In this document: in pieces, positions 35,565 through 44,545 of the stretch | Layout: each line of letters begins with the position of its first letter | How positions within the stretch are numbered: position 1 is the first letter of the stretch | NCBI GenBank assembly: GCA_036351435.1 | Contig: JAZBPA010000212.1 | Span: forward strand, 1 to 60,783 | Reading direction: 5' to 3' | DNA length: 60,783 nucleotides | Source: JAAUQA01 sp036351435 | Lineage (GTDB): Bacteria; Pseudomonadota; Gammaproteobacteria; Competibacterales; Competibacteraceae | The notes under the pieces: generated by a model | Told to the model about the DNA's origin: nothing | The model's database searches: none | Seen by the model: the letters and a program-made list of their open reading frames with translations, nothing else | Program-made: the position numbers and the translations under genes

Positions 35565-36027
35565 ACCGACCGACCGTATCGTCGGCCTGGAAATGGGCGC
35601 GGACGATTATCTGGCCAAACCGTTCAATCCACGTGAATTATTGGCGCGTATCAAAGCCGTGCTGCGCCGCACTGGTCCCGCGCCTCGACCGGAACAAGCC
35701 TACCAGGGTAAAACACTCCATTTCGCCGGTTGGCGGCTCGACTTGGCGAAACGCGAATTGTACTCGCCGGACGGGGTTCTGCTGCCACTCACCGCGGGCG
35801 AATTCGATTTGTTATCCGCCTTCGTCGAGCATCCGCAGCGAGTATTGAACCGCGAACAATTGCTTGATCTAACCAAAGGCCGAACGGCAACCGTGTTTGA
35901 TCGCAGCATTGATGTGCAACTCAGCCGGTTGCGTCGCAAGATCGAAACCGATCCGCGCGAACCGGAACTGATTAAGACGGTACGCAGTGGCGGCTATATC
36001 TTTACTGCTACCGTGACGCAGAGCTGA
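35557..36027 (+). pseudogene. OmpR-type response regulator lacking most of its receiver domain
   Basis: Homology begins abruptly at AVTPTDRIVGLEMGADDYLAKPFNPRELLARIKAVLRR, the last third of a receiver. About 75 residues, including the acidic pocket and the phospho-acceptor aspartate, are absent, and the frame upstream is the antisense of the LTXXQ gene with a stop at 35494. The OmpR/PhoB winged-helix domain is intact (LTAGEFDLLSAFVEHPQRVLNREQLL, RSIDVQLSRLRRKIE, VRSGGYIF). Translation from ATG 35593 would give 144 residues. Its TGA overlaps the ATG of the sensor kinase. It may be dead, or a phosphorylation-independent DNA-binding protein. Confidence 0.75.
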
Positions 36028-37427
36028 TGCGTCGTCGTACTGCAAACCTGCATCACTCCCGGCTGTGGCCAAGCGGCATCGCCGGACGGCTGATTGGGTT
36101 GTTGATTCTGTGCTTGTGCGCGGTCCAGATCGTGACCTGGCTGTTTTACGCCCATAATCGAGCGCAATACTCGCTCAGCCGATTTACGCTGGCTCAGGCG
36201 GAACGTATCGTGGCCACCGTCGAACTGTTGGAAGCCACTCCGACCGAATTACATAATCCGATTTTACGAGCCCTGAACAGCCCAACCTTGCAGGTCAGCT
36301 TAACGACCGGGCAATCGCATCACCAAGACGGAGGTTGGCCGCACAGTGAAGAGATCAAACAGACACTTCGACAAGGGCTGCGCGGATTAGGTGATCGGGT
36401 CGGTGTGATAGGCATCTTGAGTCCCTGGGGAGATGTCGAGCAGAATGGACAACGCGTATTTCCGACACGGCGCGGTATAGTCGTCCCTGTGCGTTGGACA
36501 GATGACTTGTGGCTGGAATTCGTTATCAGCCTGGACTCGGTGACGCCCGGCTGGCGTATTCGCTTGGTAGGCCAGTTCGTGTTCGTCGTGTTGCTTATTC
36601 TGGTGATCGGCGGCTGGGCGGCCCACCGTTTGACCCGCCCCTTGACCCGTTTCGCGGCGGCGGCGGATCGGCTCGGCGTCGATGTTCACGCCCCCCCGCT
36701 ACCGGAACGGGGCGCCCGAGAATTGCGTCAGGCGGCGCGGGCTTTCAATCGCATGCAAGACCGTTTGCGCCGATTGATCGACGACCGCACGCAGATGCTA
36801 GCCGCGATTTCTCACGATCTGCGCACCGCTCTGACCCGCTTGCAATTGCGCACCGAATTCATCGACGATCAGCAGCAACGGCAAAAAGCGCTGTCTGACC
36901 TGGAGGAAATGCACGCCATGCTCAGCGCCACCCTGTCCTTTGCGCGCGACGACATGGCGGCGGAAGCGCGCAGTCCGCTTGATCTGGCGGTATTATTACA
37001 AACAGTATGCGATGATTGGATGGATGCAGGTCAATCGGTTGCTTACCAAGGACCGGATCACTTGACCTGGGTTGGCCGACCCACAGCGTTGCGCCGGGCG
37101 TTTGCTAATTTGATCGATAATGCCGTGAAGTATGGCCAACAAGCCACCGTCACGCTGACCGAAGCTGACGGCGCGCTTAGCGTGACCATCGGCGACCGGG
37201 GGCCCGGCATACCCGCTGCATTACGGGGGCAGGTGTTTACCCCTTTTTTTCGCTTGGAGACTTCGCGTAATCGCGAGACCGGCGGAGTGGGCTTAGGGTT
37301 GGCTGTCGCGCGCACCGCAATCCGCCGTCATGGCGGCGATATGGCCTTGACTGACCGCCCCGGCGGTGGTTTGCTGGTCACCATTACGCTGCCGCGTGTG
37401 GCGGGTGATACTGAGCGCGCTGGATAG
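36027..37427 (+). CDS. EnvZ/RstB-type sensor histidine kinase
   Basis: The 466-residue membrane kinase has a first transmembrane helix near residues 20-40, a periplasmic region of about 130 residues, a second helix (VVLLILVIGGWAAHRL), HAMP (RPLTRFAAAADRLGVD), and HisKA with AAISHDLRTALTRLQLR. The ATPase domain has NLIDNAVKYG, DRGPGIP and GVGLGLAVARTAI. The residue after HDLRT is A, where P is almost invariant in this family. The fold resembles EnvZ-class kinases. Its partner regulator just upstream has lost its phospho-acceptor, so this kinase may be an orphan. Confidence 0.9.
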   Translation: MRRRTANLHHSRLWPSGIAGRLIGLLILCLCAVQIVTWLFYAHNRAQYSLSRFTLAQAERIVATVELLEATPTELHNPILRALNSPTLQVSLTTGQSHHQDGGWPHSEEIKQTLRQGLRGLGDRVGVIGILSPWGDVEQNGQRVFPTRRGIVVPVRWTDDLWLEFVISLDSVTPGWRIRLVGQFVFVVLLILVIGGWAAHRLTRPLTRFAAAADRLGVDVHAPPLPERGARELRQAARAFNRMQDRLRRLIDDRTQMLAAISHDLRTALTRLQLRTEFIDDQQQRQKALSDLEEMHAMLSATLSFARDDMAAEARSPLDLAVLLQTVCDDWMDAGQSVAYQGPDHLTWVGRPTALRRAFANLIDNAVKYGQQATVTLTEADGALSVTIGDRGPGIPAALRGQVFTPFFRLETSRNRETGGVGLGLAVARTAIRRHGGDMALTDRPGGGLLVTITLPRVAGDTERAG

Positions 37428-37466
37428 TTTATTACCCATATAACACTAAGGAGCCATGAAGGTGCC

Positions 37467-39239
37467 ATGAAATTTGCCGTCGTTTCGGACCATCAATACA
37501 GTCAGTTCATCGCTTGGTTATTACTTGGCCTAATGCTGTCGACGAGCCCGCTTTACGCCGAAGAGGACCTGACCGTTACGGTTATCGTCGAGGGACTGGA
37601 AGGCGAGCTATTGACTAATGCGCTGGCCTTTATGGATATCAACGAATTTAACGGCAAACCGGCCCCGGTAGAATCGCGAGTGCGCTGGCTACATCAACGC
37701 GCACCGGATGAGATTCGGCAAGCCTTGCAACCCTTTGGCTATTATCAACCTGCAATCGAAGACAGCTTAGAATTAGAAGATTCCGAATGGGTAGCCCGCT
37801 ATCGAGTGAAACAAGGCCCGCCATTGCTCATTGATAATGTAGATGTTCAGGTCCTCGGTGAAGGCGCCGATGATCTGGCTTATCAAAGGCGGCTAAACAA
37901 GTTGCCCTTCGTCAAGGACCAGATTCTGATTCAACCGCGCTATGAGGCATTCAAACAGGATTTGCAGTGGGTGGCTACCGAACGCGGCTACTTCGACGCC
38001 AAGATGGCTGTTAGCGAAATCCGGGTGCGTTTGGAGGATAACAAGGCTGATATCAAGCTGCACTTCGATACCGGCAAGCGTTATCAATTCGGCCAAGTCC
38101 ACTTTCCTGACGACGCCTTCGCGCCGGAATTTCTTCGCCGTTATCTGGACTTTCAGCCCGGCGACCCCTATAACGCCGCCCGACTATTAGACCTGCAAAG
38201 CGATTTGGTAAGCAGCGATTATTTCGACCAAGTAGAAGTGGATGCACCCTTGGAAAACGCGGAAGACTACACCGTCCCTATTGACGTACAACTGATACCG
38301 CGCAAGGCCCGCAAGTACAGTTTTGGGTTGGGGTATGGTACCGACACAGGCGTGCGCGGTAAGGCCGGTGTCGATGGTCGACACTTCAACCGTTGGGGGC
38401 ATCACTATCGGGCGGAATTAGTCGCTTCACAAATCCGCTACAGCCTTGGTGGCGAGTACATCATCCCAGGCGCCGATCCACGCACCGATCAGTATTCTTT
38501 TCGCGCCTCGCTGGCCGCTGAAGATTCCGACACCAAAGATACTCAGACCGCCCGAATCGGGGTCAGCAAGAAAAAACAATATGAAACCTGGCTCAGTATC
38601 CTGTCACTGGAATATTTGTGGGAACAATTCAGTTTCGATGGTAGCGATGAAGAAACAACGGCATTGCTGATGCCCAGCATCAACTTATCCCGCGTGAGTG
38701 CCCAGGATCGTTTATTCGTAAAGCGAGGTAACCGCCTAGGCCTATTGCTGCGTGGCTCTTACGAGCAATTGTTGTCTGATATTTCGTTTGTGCAAGGAGC
38801 TTTACAAACCAAATGGATTTGGCCGATCGGTGAAAAAGGTCGCTTAGTTACCCGCGCTGACCTCGGGTCGACTTGGGCTTCCGATTTCGACCGCCTGCCC
38901 GCCACCTTACGTTTCTATGCCGGTGGCGATAACAGTGTACGCGGATACAGCCTGGATAGTATCGGGCCACGCGACGACGACGATAATGTCGTCGGCGGTA
39001 AACACCTACTGGTCGGTAGTCTGGAATACCAGTACTACTTTTTGGACAAGTGGGGAATAGCCGCATTTGTCGATACCGGTGATGCCTTCGACACGGAAAC
39101 CCCGGAGTTCAAAACCGGTGTCGGTCTTGGCCTACGCTGGTTGTCGCCGGTCGGGCCGATACGGGTGGATTTGGCCTCGGGTCTGGATGAACCCGGCGAT
39201 ACGGTGCGTTTGCATTTGAATATAGGACCTGATCTATGA
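37467..39239 (+). CDS. tamA: Outer membrane translocation/assembly protein TamA (Omp85 family)
   Basis: TamA is the outer-membrane part of the TAM complex that moves lipids or assembles outer-membrane proteins with TamB. The 590-residue product has a signal peptide ending LYAEE, about three POTRA domains (for example VRWLHQRAPDEIRQALQPFGYYQPAIEDS), and a C-terminal 16-strand barrel with the conserved loop motif VRGYSLDSIGP and the end DLASGLDEPGDTVRLHLNIGPDL. Its stop overlaps the tamB start as ATGA. Confidence 0.95.
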   Translation: MKFAVVSDHQYSQFIAWLLLGLMLSTSPLYAEEDLTVTVIVEGLEGELLTNALAFMDINEFNGKPAPVESRVRWLHQRAPDEIRQALQPFGYYQPAIEDSLELEDSEWVARYRVKQGPPLLIDNVDVQVLGEGADDLAYQRRLNKLPFVKDQILIQPRYEAFKQDLQWVATERGYFDAKMAVSEIRVRLEDNKADIKLHFDTGKRYQFGQVHFPDDAFAPEFLRRYLDFQPGDPYNAARLLDLQSDLVSSDYFDQVEVDAPLENAEDYTVPIDVQLIPRKARKYSFGLGYGTDTGVRGKAGVDGRHFNRWGHHYRAELVASQIRYSLGGEYIIPGADPRTDQYSFRASLAAEDSDTKDTQTARIGVSKKKQYETWLSILSLEYLWEQFSFDGSDEETTALLMPSINLSRVSAQDRLFVKRGNRLGLLLRGSYEQLLSDISFVQGALQTKWIWPIGEKGRLVTRADLGSTWASDFDRLPATLRFYAGGDNSVRGYSLDSIGPRDDDDNVVGGKHLLVGSLEYQYYFLDKWGIAAFVDTGDAFDTETPEFKTGVGLGLRWLSPVGPIRVDLASGLDEPGDTVRLHLNIGPDL

Positions 39240-42200
39240 GATGGCTGCGCTATAGTCTTTGGACTCTGTTGGTCCTGGTGGTGGTACTGGGCGGCAGCAT
39301 CGGATTTCTGGTCGCCACCGAAACCGGACTGCTGTGGGGGCTGGATCTGGCTCAGCGGGTGTTGCCGGGCAAGCTTAGCTATGAACAAATCCAAGGGCGG
39401 CTCATCGGTCCGTTGACTATTCGTGGCTTGCGCTATCAACAAGACGAATTGGATTTCCGCCTCAAGCACGCCGAATTCGATTGGCAACCGGTGAAGCTGC
39501 TTTCCGCAACCCTACATATTGATCATTTCCGGGTGGCTGGCATCGAATTGCAGCTGCCGCCGCCTGCGCCGGACACCGAACCACCCGATACAGAGCCCTT
39601 CACCCTAAGCGATATTGAATTGCCGGTTAATATCCACATCGGTGATATTTACATCAGCGATGTTCAGGTGCTTCCTTTTGGCACGGAACAGCCCTTCGTA
39701 ATCGCGCAAGCCAAACTGCAAGCCACTACTGAGGATCAGACTCTGATCATTCAGACCCTGGCCGTCGAAGTGCCGCAAGGCAGCGTGACCGCGGACGGTC
39801 GACTAACCCCTACTGGCGACTACCCACTGTCAGTGGCGCTAAACGGCGTTTTGCAGGACCCACAATTCGGCAATTTAACCCTGCAAAGCACAGTGCAAGG
39901 TACACTGAACAACACTCTGACGGTGCAAGTGACCACTTCTGGATTGGCTGAGTTGAGATTGACTGCGGAAGCCCGCCAAGTGCTGCAAGAGCCGGGTTGG
40001 ACGGCGAATTTGGCTTTGGCCGTCGATGACCTGTCCCGGTTCGTTCCAGAGTTAACGGCAGGACTGACAGCCAAGCTGGAAACCCAAGGCTCCCTGCAAG
40101 ATTTTAAGGTTTCCGGCGGCATCAACACTGAACTGCCTGAGGTCGGTCCGATCAATGCCGATCTCGCCCTATCCGGCAATTCTCAAGCGGTGCGCATCGA
40201 ACGTTTGGAACTCAAGGCTCCCCAGCATCCGCTGTCCTTCACGGCTAAGGGCGATGTCGATTTGGTGGCGCAAAAAGTGGGTATCGACGCAGGCTGGCAA
40301 GCCGTGGCCTGGCCGCTGAGTGGCGAACCCCAGATCCAAAGCCCGCAAGGTGAGCTGGCGGTGAAAGGCACTCCGCAGGATTACCAGGCGACGCTTAAGG
40401 CGGATCTGAGCGGCCCGGGGTTGGGCAACCTACAAGCGCAACTCGCCGCGACCGGCAGCGAGCAAGCAGTGACAATCAAGGAGCTCACCCTACGCGATCC
40501 AAACGGGAAGTTGGCACTGAAAACGACCGCTACGTTAGGTTTTACTGAGCTTGATTTCGCTGTCGATGGCGAGTGGCAAGCGCTGGCTTGGCCGCTGCAA
40601 GGAACCCCACAAGTGGAAAGCCCGACCGGAAAATTCAATGCCAAGGGTACTCCCAAAGACTATAAACTACAGCTGCAGGCCGATCTGAACAGCACCAACG
40701 CGGGTCCGTTGAAAGCTTCATTAGAAGCAGCCGGCACCGATCAACGGGCCAAGCTCGGCAAACTGTCGCTACAGTCGGTAGCGGGTGAGCTTGCCCTTGA
40801 TGTCCAAGGTGAATTCGGGTTTACCGATCAGCAATTCACCGCCAACGGCGAGTGGCAATCCTTGAGTTGGCCATTGATCGGCACGCCTCAAGTACAAAGT
40901 CCGCGCGGTACGTTCAAAGCCAACGGCAGTTTGGATGATTATCAGTTTGAGCTGGACACCCGGGTGGAGGGAACCGACGTACCCGGAAGTGACTGGCAGC
41001 TGCAAGGGCAAGGTTCGACTCAGGCGATGCCAACAGTCGTCCTGACCGGCAAACTGTTGGAAGGTGAGCTTAAACTCACAGCCAACGCCAGCTGGCTACC
41101 AACCGTCAAGTGGCAGGCAGAACTGCAGGGTAACAATCTTAATCCAGGCGTACACTGGCCGGAAGCGCCGGGCAAACTGGCGCTCCGCCTCAACACCGAC
41201 GGTATGCTGGCCAACGGCCAATTGACGGCAAATGTACAGTTAGCCGATCTGTCAGGCACGTTGCAACTGCAAACGGTTAAAGGACAGGCCAAGCTATCAG
41301 TCATGAACCAGGATGTAGTCATCGAAGCGTTGCAACTGCAAGCCGGTCAAGCGGCATTGAAAGCAGCGGGCAGTTTGTCGGATCGCTGGGACTTGAATTG
41401 GCAACTCGATGTGCCCAGTCTTGCTGGATTATTACCGGACGCCAAGGGGACGGTGCGCAGCAAAGGACAACTCAGCGGCCCGCGAATGCAGCCGCAGGGG
41501 AATATTGAAATCTCAGCCAATGACCTTGTGTACCAGGATACGCAGGTGCAGAGTTTGCAAGGCAACGCCAAGTTGGATCTGGCCGGTCAATCCAGTCTGA
41601 ATCTGCAAGGCGAAGGTCTGGCAGTAGCTGGCCAGGAGTGGCAGCGTTTGACCGTGAATGGCTCGGGCAATGAAGCTAACCATTCGTTGCAAGCCGATAT
41701 GGCAGGAGATTTGGGACAGTTTGCCCTGGCCCTGAGCGGTGGTCTCAAAGAGCACACCTGGCAAGGCCGACTGACCCAACTCGAAGCTAAACAAACCGAA
41801 TTCGGCGATTGGAATTTGGCGCAACCGGTTGCCTTGAAGGGTTCCGCCGAACAAGCGGGTGCCGAACAATTGTGTTTAGTCAGTCAACCGACTCGCTTAT
41901 GTGTACAGGGTGAATGGAGTGCCAAAACCGGTGCTAAGGGAGAGGTACAGCTGGAAAATTTAGAACCCGCTCGCTTTGCCGCGCTAATCCCGGAAAATAT
42001 TGCCATTGAGACCCAGGTAAATGGCAAGGTCAACGGCGCAATGCAGCCTAACGGGGCTCTGCAAGGCCAAGCGGATATCCAAATCGCGCCGGGCCGGGTG
42101 CAACTCAGCGCCAATGGCAAGCCGGTAGAGATTATCTTGGGCGGCGGCGCGCTGCAAGCACAGGCCGAGGGCAACAACGCGACCGCTCAGTTCAATTTCG

Positions 42201-43543
42201 ATCTCGGCCAATTAGGGCAAATTGCCAGTGAGTTCAAACTCAATGAATTGACCGGAAAACCAGGCATAGCCGGTACTCTCAATGCGGAAATTAACGATTT
42301 CTCGCTGGTTTCTACATTTGCCCCGGAATTGCAGGAAGTCACCGGTCGGCTGCTGGCCGATATTGCACTGTCAGGTTCCGTGACGGCACCGCAGATTCAG
42401 GGTGCAGTGAAGTTGGAAAATGCCGGCGTCGATGTGCCCTTAGTGGCTACCCAAATTCGCGAAATCAATATGACGGCACAGGCCGACGAGCAAGGGCGCT
42501 TGCAGTTATCCGGCTCTGCCAGATCGGGGTCCGGCCAGTTGGATGTGACGGGACAAATTGATTTGGCCCAATCCGATTTCGATATCACCGTCAAAGGAGA
42601 GAATTTTCAAGCCGCTAACTCGTCGGAAATCAAAATCCTGTTGAGTCCCGATATTAATGTGTCGGTGACCCCTGAAAAAGTAAATATTACCGGTCAGCTA
42701 GAGATTCCCGAAGCGTTTCTGAGCCCACCGGGTGAAGAGGTGGCCGGTGGTCCCGGCAGAGTGACTGCATCTTCGGATGTACGTATCGTTCAACAAGATT
42801 CGGATGGTGAGGAAGAGGTCGCCAAGGGGGCGGCGGTTTTCGCGAATTTACGGGTGATTTTAGGCGATGCTGTCGAAGTCTCAGCCGCCGGTTTCAAAGG
42901 ACGTCTGAAAGGATCACTACTGGTCGAGCAGACCCCTCAATTAGCCCCCCGAGGCACCGGTAATCTGGCAGTTGAAGCGGGTGAATATCGGATCTATGGC
43001 CAGGATTTTAACATTGACCGGGGTAGGCTACTGTTCGGTGGTGGGCCCATTGATAATCCGGGTCTGGATCTGCGAGTTGCACGAAATTTTAATGAGGGTA
43101 GGGAAGACGCTGTCATGACGGGAGTAAAGATCACCGGAACCCTTAAAAAACCGCGCTTGGACTTGTTCTCGACACCGGCCATGGCGGATAGCAGCGTTTT
43201 GTCCTATTTGCTGTTTGGTCGCCCGCCCAGTGAATCCGGTTCGGATAGTGCCCTGCTTTATCGAGCGGCGGCAGCTTTAGGTGGTGGTGCGATCACGGGC
43301 AAAATCGCCAATACTGTGGGGTTGGATGAGTTGGAATTCGAGTCAGGCGACGACCCGGATGAGGCGTCTGTAGTGCTGGGCAAATACTTATCACCTGATC
43401 TGTATGTCAGCTACGGTATCGGCTTGTTGGACTCACTCAATACCTTTCGTTTGCGCTATCAACTAACCAAGCAACTCTCGTTTGAGTCCAGCACGACCGG
43501 AGAAGATAGCGGTGCGGATCTGTTTTACACCATTGAGCGCTGA
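39236..43543 (+). CDS. tamB: TamB, inner-membrane-anchored lipid-transfer/assembly protein
   Basis: TamB spans the periplasm as a beta-groove filament anchored in the inner membrane and docks on TamA. The 1435-residue product has an N-terminal transmembrane helix (YSLWTLLVLVVVLGGSIGFLV), a long beta-rich body and the C-terminal DUF490 domain (GEYRIYGQDFNIDRGRLLFGG, SSVLSYLLFGRPPSE, ending LFYTIER). Length is above the E. coli 1259 residues. Part of the excess comes from an exact 93-residue repeat at 40100-40936. It is cotranscribed with tamA. Confidence 0.95.
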   Translation: MRWLRYSLWTLLVLVVVLGGSIGFLVATETGLLWGLDLAQRVLPGKLSYEQIQGRLIGPLTIRGLRYQQDELDFRLKHAEFDWQPVKLLSATLHIDHFRVAGIELQLPPPAPDTEPPDTEPFTLSDIELPVNIHIGDIYISDVQVLPFGTEQPFVIAQAKLQATTEDQTLIIQTLAVEVPQGSVTADGRLTPTGDYPLSVALNGVLQDPQFGNLTLQSTVQGTLNNTLTVQVTTSGLAELRLTAEARQVLQEPGWTANLALAVDDLSRFVPELTAGLTAKLETQGSLQDFKVSGGINTELPEVGPINADLALSGNSQAVRIERLELKAPQHPLSFTAKGDVDLVAQKVGIDAGWQAVAWPLSGEPQIQSPQGELAVKGTPQDYQATLKADLSGPGLGNLQAQLAATGSEQAVTIKELTLRDPNGKLALKTTATLGFTELDFAVDGEWQALAWPLQGTPQVESPTGKFNAKGTPKDYKLQLQADLNSTNAGPLKASLEAAGTDQRAKLGKLSLQSVAGELALDVQGEFGFTDQQFTANGEWQSLSWPLIGTPQVQSPRGTFKANGSLDDYQFELDTRVEGTDVPGSDWQLQGQGSTQAMPTVVLTGKLLEGELKLTANASWLPTVKWQAELQGNNLNPGVHWPEAPGKLALRLNTDGMLANGQLTANVQLADLSGTLQLQTVKGQAKLSVMNQDVVIEALQLQAGQAALKAAGSLSDRWDLNWQLDVPSLAGLLPDAKGTVRSKGQLSGPRMQPQGNIEISANDLVYQDTQVQSLQGNAKLDLAGQSSLNLQGEGLAVAGQEWQRLTVNGSGNEANHSLQADMAGDLGQFALALSGGLKEHTWQGRLTQLEAKQTEFGDWNLAQPVALKGSAEQAGAEQLCLVSQPTRLCVQGEWSAKTGAKGEVQLENLEPARFAALIPENIAIETQVNGKVNGAMQPNGALQGQADIQIAPGRVQLSANGKPVEIILGGGALQAQAEGNNATAQFNFDLGQLGQIASEFKLNELTGKPGIAGTLNAEINDFSLVSTFAPELQEVTGRLLADIALSGSVTAPQIQGAVKLENAGVDVPLVATQIREINMTAQADEQGRLQLSGSARSGSGQLDVTGQIDLAQSDFDITVKGENFQAANSSEIKILLSPDINVSVTPEKVNITGQLEIPEAFLSPPGEEVAGGPGRVTASSDVRIVQQDSDGEEEVAKGAAVFANLRVILGDAVEVSAAGFKGRLKGSLLVEQTPQLAPRGTGNLAVEAGEYRIYGQDFNIDRGRLLFGGGPIDNPGLDLRVARNFNEGREDAVMTGVKITGTLKKPRLDLFSTPAMADSSVLSYLLFGRPPSESGSDSALLYRAAAALGGGAITGKIANTVGLDELEFESGDDPDEASVVLGKYLSPDLYVSYGIGLLDSLNTFRLRYQLTKQLSFESSTTGEDSGADLFYTIER
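40100..40936 (+). repeat. Exact-period 279-bp (93-residue) tandem repeat inside tamB
   Basis: The codon for the first D of the motifs DF, DY, DY, DY falls at 40100, 40379, 40658 and 40937: three consecutive intervals of exactly 279 bp. The W-containing motif (GWQAVAWPL, EWQALAWPL, EWQSLSWPL) falls at 40292, 40571 and 40850, again 279 bp apart. Each unit ends in SP-x-G-x-x-x-x-KG-T/S-P-x-DY. Copies are diverged in sequence but free of indels. Confidence 0.85.
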
Positions 43544-43571
43544 TTGAATCAATGCGCTATAGTAGCCAGCT

Positions 43572-43991
43572 ATGTGGGATAAAGCCGACTACCCAGTGAA
43601 TCCATTGCGCAACTGTCGTAAACAACTGCTGGGCGCCCGTTTGGCACTATTGGCGTTGGTGCTGCAAATACTGGTGCCATTCAGTCAAGTTATTCCCGCG
43701 CCTTGGCAAATGCAAACCGGTATGTTGCTGGTTTGCATGAGTTCCGGTGGATTGCAAACGCTCCCACTCTCTTGGCCAGGCGAAGAAACACAGCAACCGT
43801 CGCGCCATTTTCAATGCCCCATCTGCCATTTACAGGTTAGCTGCGGCGTTGGCTTAATCCCGCCTGTTGAAACCGGTCCAGCGTTCACTGGTAATTGGCT
43901 AGTCTTCACCATACCCGTTCCGGTGCGTCCGTTACAACCTAGCCTCCGTCGTTATCCGGCGCAGCCTCGCGCACCACCTATTCTTAGCTGA
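43572..43991 (+). CDS. DUF2946 family protein (copper-associated)
   Basis: The 139-residue protein has a hydrophobic N-terminal segment (LGARLALLALVLQILVPFSQ), a C-X2-C pair in FQCPICHLQ plus other cysteines and a histidine, and the C-terminal PAQPRAPPILS tail. This is the DUF2946 pattern. The family is usually found next to copper-handling genes, and here it precedes a PCuAC chaperone and SCO protein. Metal binding at the CPIC site is an inference. Confidence 0.75.
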   Translation: MWDKADYPVNPLRNCRKQLLGARLALLALVLQILVPFSQVIPAPWQMQTGMLLVCMSSGGLQTLPLSWPGEETQQPSRHFQCPICHLQVSCGVGLIPPVETGPAFTGNWLVFTIPVPVRPLQPSLRRYPAQPRAPPILS

Positions 43992-44095
43992 ACTCCTGCT
44001 TTCTCCGAAACATTTAAGATCTCGCCAGCCTTGCGGTGAATACCTTTTGGGCATGGCGGGGTAGTGTTGTCTTTCAATGCGGAGTATTCCGAAAA

Positions 44096-44545
44096 ATGAA
44101 TCATCGTTTATTGTTGTTGGTAATCCTGTCGTTGATCACTGCGAACGGGTTCGCAGCAGAATTTGTAGTCGGTAACCTGACCGTTAAAAACCCGTGGTCT
44201 AGGCCCACGCCACCGGTGGCGAATGCGGGAGCCGCCTATTTCATTGTGGATAATAGCCAGGGTCAGGATGATCGATTGCTATCAGCTGAAGCGGAAATAT
44301 CAGCACGTGTTGAATTGCACACTCACCTGATGGACGGCGATGTGGTGATGATGCGCAAACTTGAGACTGTCGAAGTGCCCGCCGGGCAGACAGTCACATT
44401 TCAACCCGGCGGCTTGCATATCATGTTCATCGGCTTAGAGGGTCCGCTGGTCGAAGGCGAAACCTTTCCACTCACGCTGAACTTCGAACAAGCCGGTGCA
44501 GTGACTGTGGAGGTGGCCATTGGCCAACAGCCCTATGCGAAATAA
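44096..44545 (+). CDS. Periplasmic copper chaperone PCu(A)C
   Basis: PCu(A)C proteins deliver Cu(I) to the CuA site or to SCO during cytochrome oxidase assembly. From ATG 44096 (GGAG upstream at long spacing) the product is 149 residues with a signal peptide ending GFAAE. The copper-binding motif is complete: H75-X10-M86-X21-H108-X-M110, followed by the family's GPLVEGETFPLTLNFEQAG. An upstream GTG at 44036 would place 20 extra polar residues before the signal peptide. The SCO gene overlaps its 3' end by 11 nt. Confidence 0.92.
   Translation: MNHRLLLLVILSLITANGFAAEFVVGNLTVKNPWSRPTPPVANAGAAYFIVDNSQGQDDRLLSAEAEISARVELHTHLMDGDVVMMRKLETVEVPAGQTVTFQPGGLHIMFIGLEGPLVEGETFPLTLNFEQAGAVTVEVAIGQQPYAK

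Noticed and set aside
40100..40936. TamB repeat as a recent DNA duplication or CRISPR-like array
   Set aside because: Copies are diverged at DNA level, in frame and without spacers, so it is an old protein repeat.
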